A DNA stretch of 64,000 nucleotides from Dioscorea cayenensis subsp. rotundata (Eukaryota > Streptophyta > Magnoliopsida > Dioscoreales > Dioscoreaceae), in assembly GCF_009730915.1 (NCBI RefSeq), contig NC_052474.1:20991501-21055500 (forward strand), in the 5' to 3' direction. Shown here piece by piece: positions 62,779-64,000 of this stretch. The translations under genes were made by a program, and so were the position numbers. Below the pieces are notes generated by a model, which saw nothing but the letters and a program-made list of their open reading frames with translations, had not been told where the DNA came from and searched no databases. How positions within the stretch are numbered: the stretch's first letter is position 1; every line of letters begins with the position of its first letter.

Positions 62779-64000
62779 CTAGTAAAATTAGTAAAATCAC
62801 TGATCGATATAGCTAGAGCCGTAACCCGGCCACATATATATATATATATGCGCAATAGATATTATTCTCTGTATATCATATGAGGTGTATAAGTTATTAC
62901 TCAATGATGTTTGTCTGTATACTTTGGTATATCGAAATTGGTATTTTATCTGATGTTTGGTTGTAAGTTATTGCTTGGTTTTACTTGATATACATCTAAG
63001 AGATCTATTGAAGATTAATGTTGCTAACACTATGATTATGTTTTTTTTTTCATGCTATTCATTCTCAGAATATTTGTTTGGTGTGAATGTTTGAAATGTT
63101 TGTAATGGATTTCTTTGAAATCTGATTAGATTTAATGCCTGAAAATAATTTATAATAATTTTGAATGGGTCATTACTTAGACCCAGGCCAAGTCTAATTT
63201 TTTCCTTAGCTGTTATTATAAAAAAAATGATGTATTATTTTTACATATATGCCCTTTGACACCTTTGAAGTATATCTCTCTACTACTCCCCTGGTTAACT
63301 ATTGTTGAGGATGCAAATAAAATAATTGGATGGTTAAATATAGTTTTCAAATATAAATTTAATTTATAAGTAGTTATGACTTGAAATGCATAAAAGAAGT
63401 ACAAAACTAAACATGTAAATGTACGTGTAACTAGTGTATTTGAAATATATAAATATTAAATGTTTAGAGATGTATTTGCATAAATGATATTTCATTTATT
63501 TATTTTATCCATTATTAAACAAAAACAATTAGTTAAATAGCTTAAATAGACAGGAATATAAACATATATGAAGAAAAAAAAAACTTCATATGATTTAAGT
63601 TTATGATCAAGGTGAGAATGGCACGATTAGAAAACGGGCCGAATCAATCTGAGCCCGCACCACACCAAGCCCGCTTCAAGCCCATGTTATGTAAGCGCGT
63701 TTGACACCATGATTTGCTTGTACAACAATTTAATTGTGATTTTTTTTTAGTTATTTATTATTTTGCTCAATCTAATAATCACTTTGAGATTATTAAAAAT
63801 AAAATAAAAACCAAAGTTTAATTTTCAAAAAAGTTAGACTCCAATTAAATTAACAAGTTCAACAAGTGGATGGCACATCATCACTTATTCTACACAATTT
63901 AATTAATTAACTAATATTTTACTCTGTTAATAAAGAGTGAGAGTTCAAATTATGGGTGAATATATTTTCTAAGAGTATGAGTAGTGATTATATATACCCA
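62779..64000. other. 3' flank and AT-rich intergenic DNA to the window end
   Basis: Contains the 3' UTR of the BIR1-like gene and a TA run at 62834-62849. A GGGCC/AGCCCGC-rich stretch at 63620-63710 resembles the subterminal parts of hAT-like elements, but no second end is visible before the window stops. No gene recognised. Confidence 0.5.

Overview
This is plant nuclear DNA. The genes carry many GT-AG introns, several encode plant-only families (a PLS-class PPR protein, a BIR1-type receptor kinase, an ITN1-like ankyrin/PGG protein), and the AT-rich intergenic DNA is full of plant-type transposable elements (Stowaway and Tourist MITEs, hAT- and Mutator-like elements, LTR, LINE and SINE remnants). 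It is an angiosperm; a non-grass monocot would fit, but I cannot name the species from the sequence.

Left gene cluster (1-17.5 kb): the 3'-truncated PPR gene (minus) and the meiotic gene ZIP4/SPO22 (plus, five exons) are divergent across about 470 bp. ZIP4 converges on a 14-exon HEXO3-type beta-N-acetylhexosaminidase gene (minus). After 4.8 kb of AT-rich DNA comes a three-exon ITN1-like ankyrin/PGG membrane protein gene (minus). All four coding frames are intact as far as they can be read.

Duplicated middle (17.9-45.3 kb): the flank and 5' end of a polygalacturonase gene (17.86-23.60 kb) were copied to 32.34-45.29 kb. The second copy is more than twice as long because transposons landed in it: a Pack-MULE carrying a pyruvate decarboxylase fragment, a solo LTR, a hAT-like element, a SINE and others. 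Several insertions can be dated relative to the duplication because the other copy keeps the empty site. Copy A has its own later changes: a Stowaway MITE and an 84-bp template-switch insertion that makes a perfect 59-bp hairpin. The polygalacturonase gene keeps its catalytic motifs, but its only upstream ATG is out of frame. A complete five-exon NADPH-dependent 2-alkenal reductase gene lies between the two copies.

Right half (45.6-64 kb): an intact single-exon F-box gene (minus) with an N-terminal MGCC sequence is followed by a long-TIR element containing a nested Tourist MITE and an RNase H relic, a solo LTR with a perfect target-site duplication, a 5'-truncated thioesterase fragment, and the 5' end of a Copia element (PBS plus gag) broken by a hAT-like insertion. 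The Copia remnant is fused to a copy of the last exon of the alkenal reductase. That copy is followed by an inverted, truncated copy of the F-box gene. The window ends with a BIR1-type LRR receptor kinase whose DFG motif reads NFG. I found no prokaryotic-type system, CRISPR array, rRNA or functional tRNA. The novelty here is structural: chimeric duplication, gene-fragment capture and template switching.
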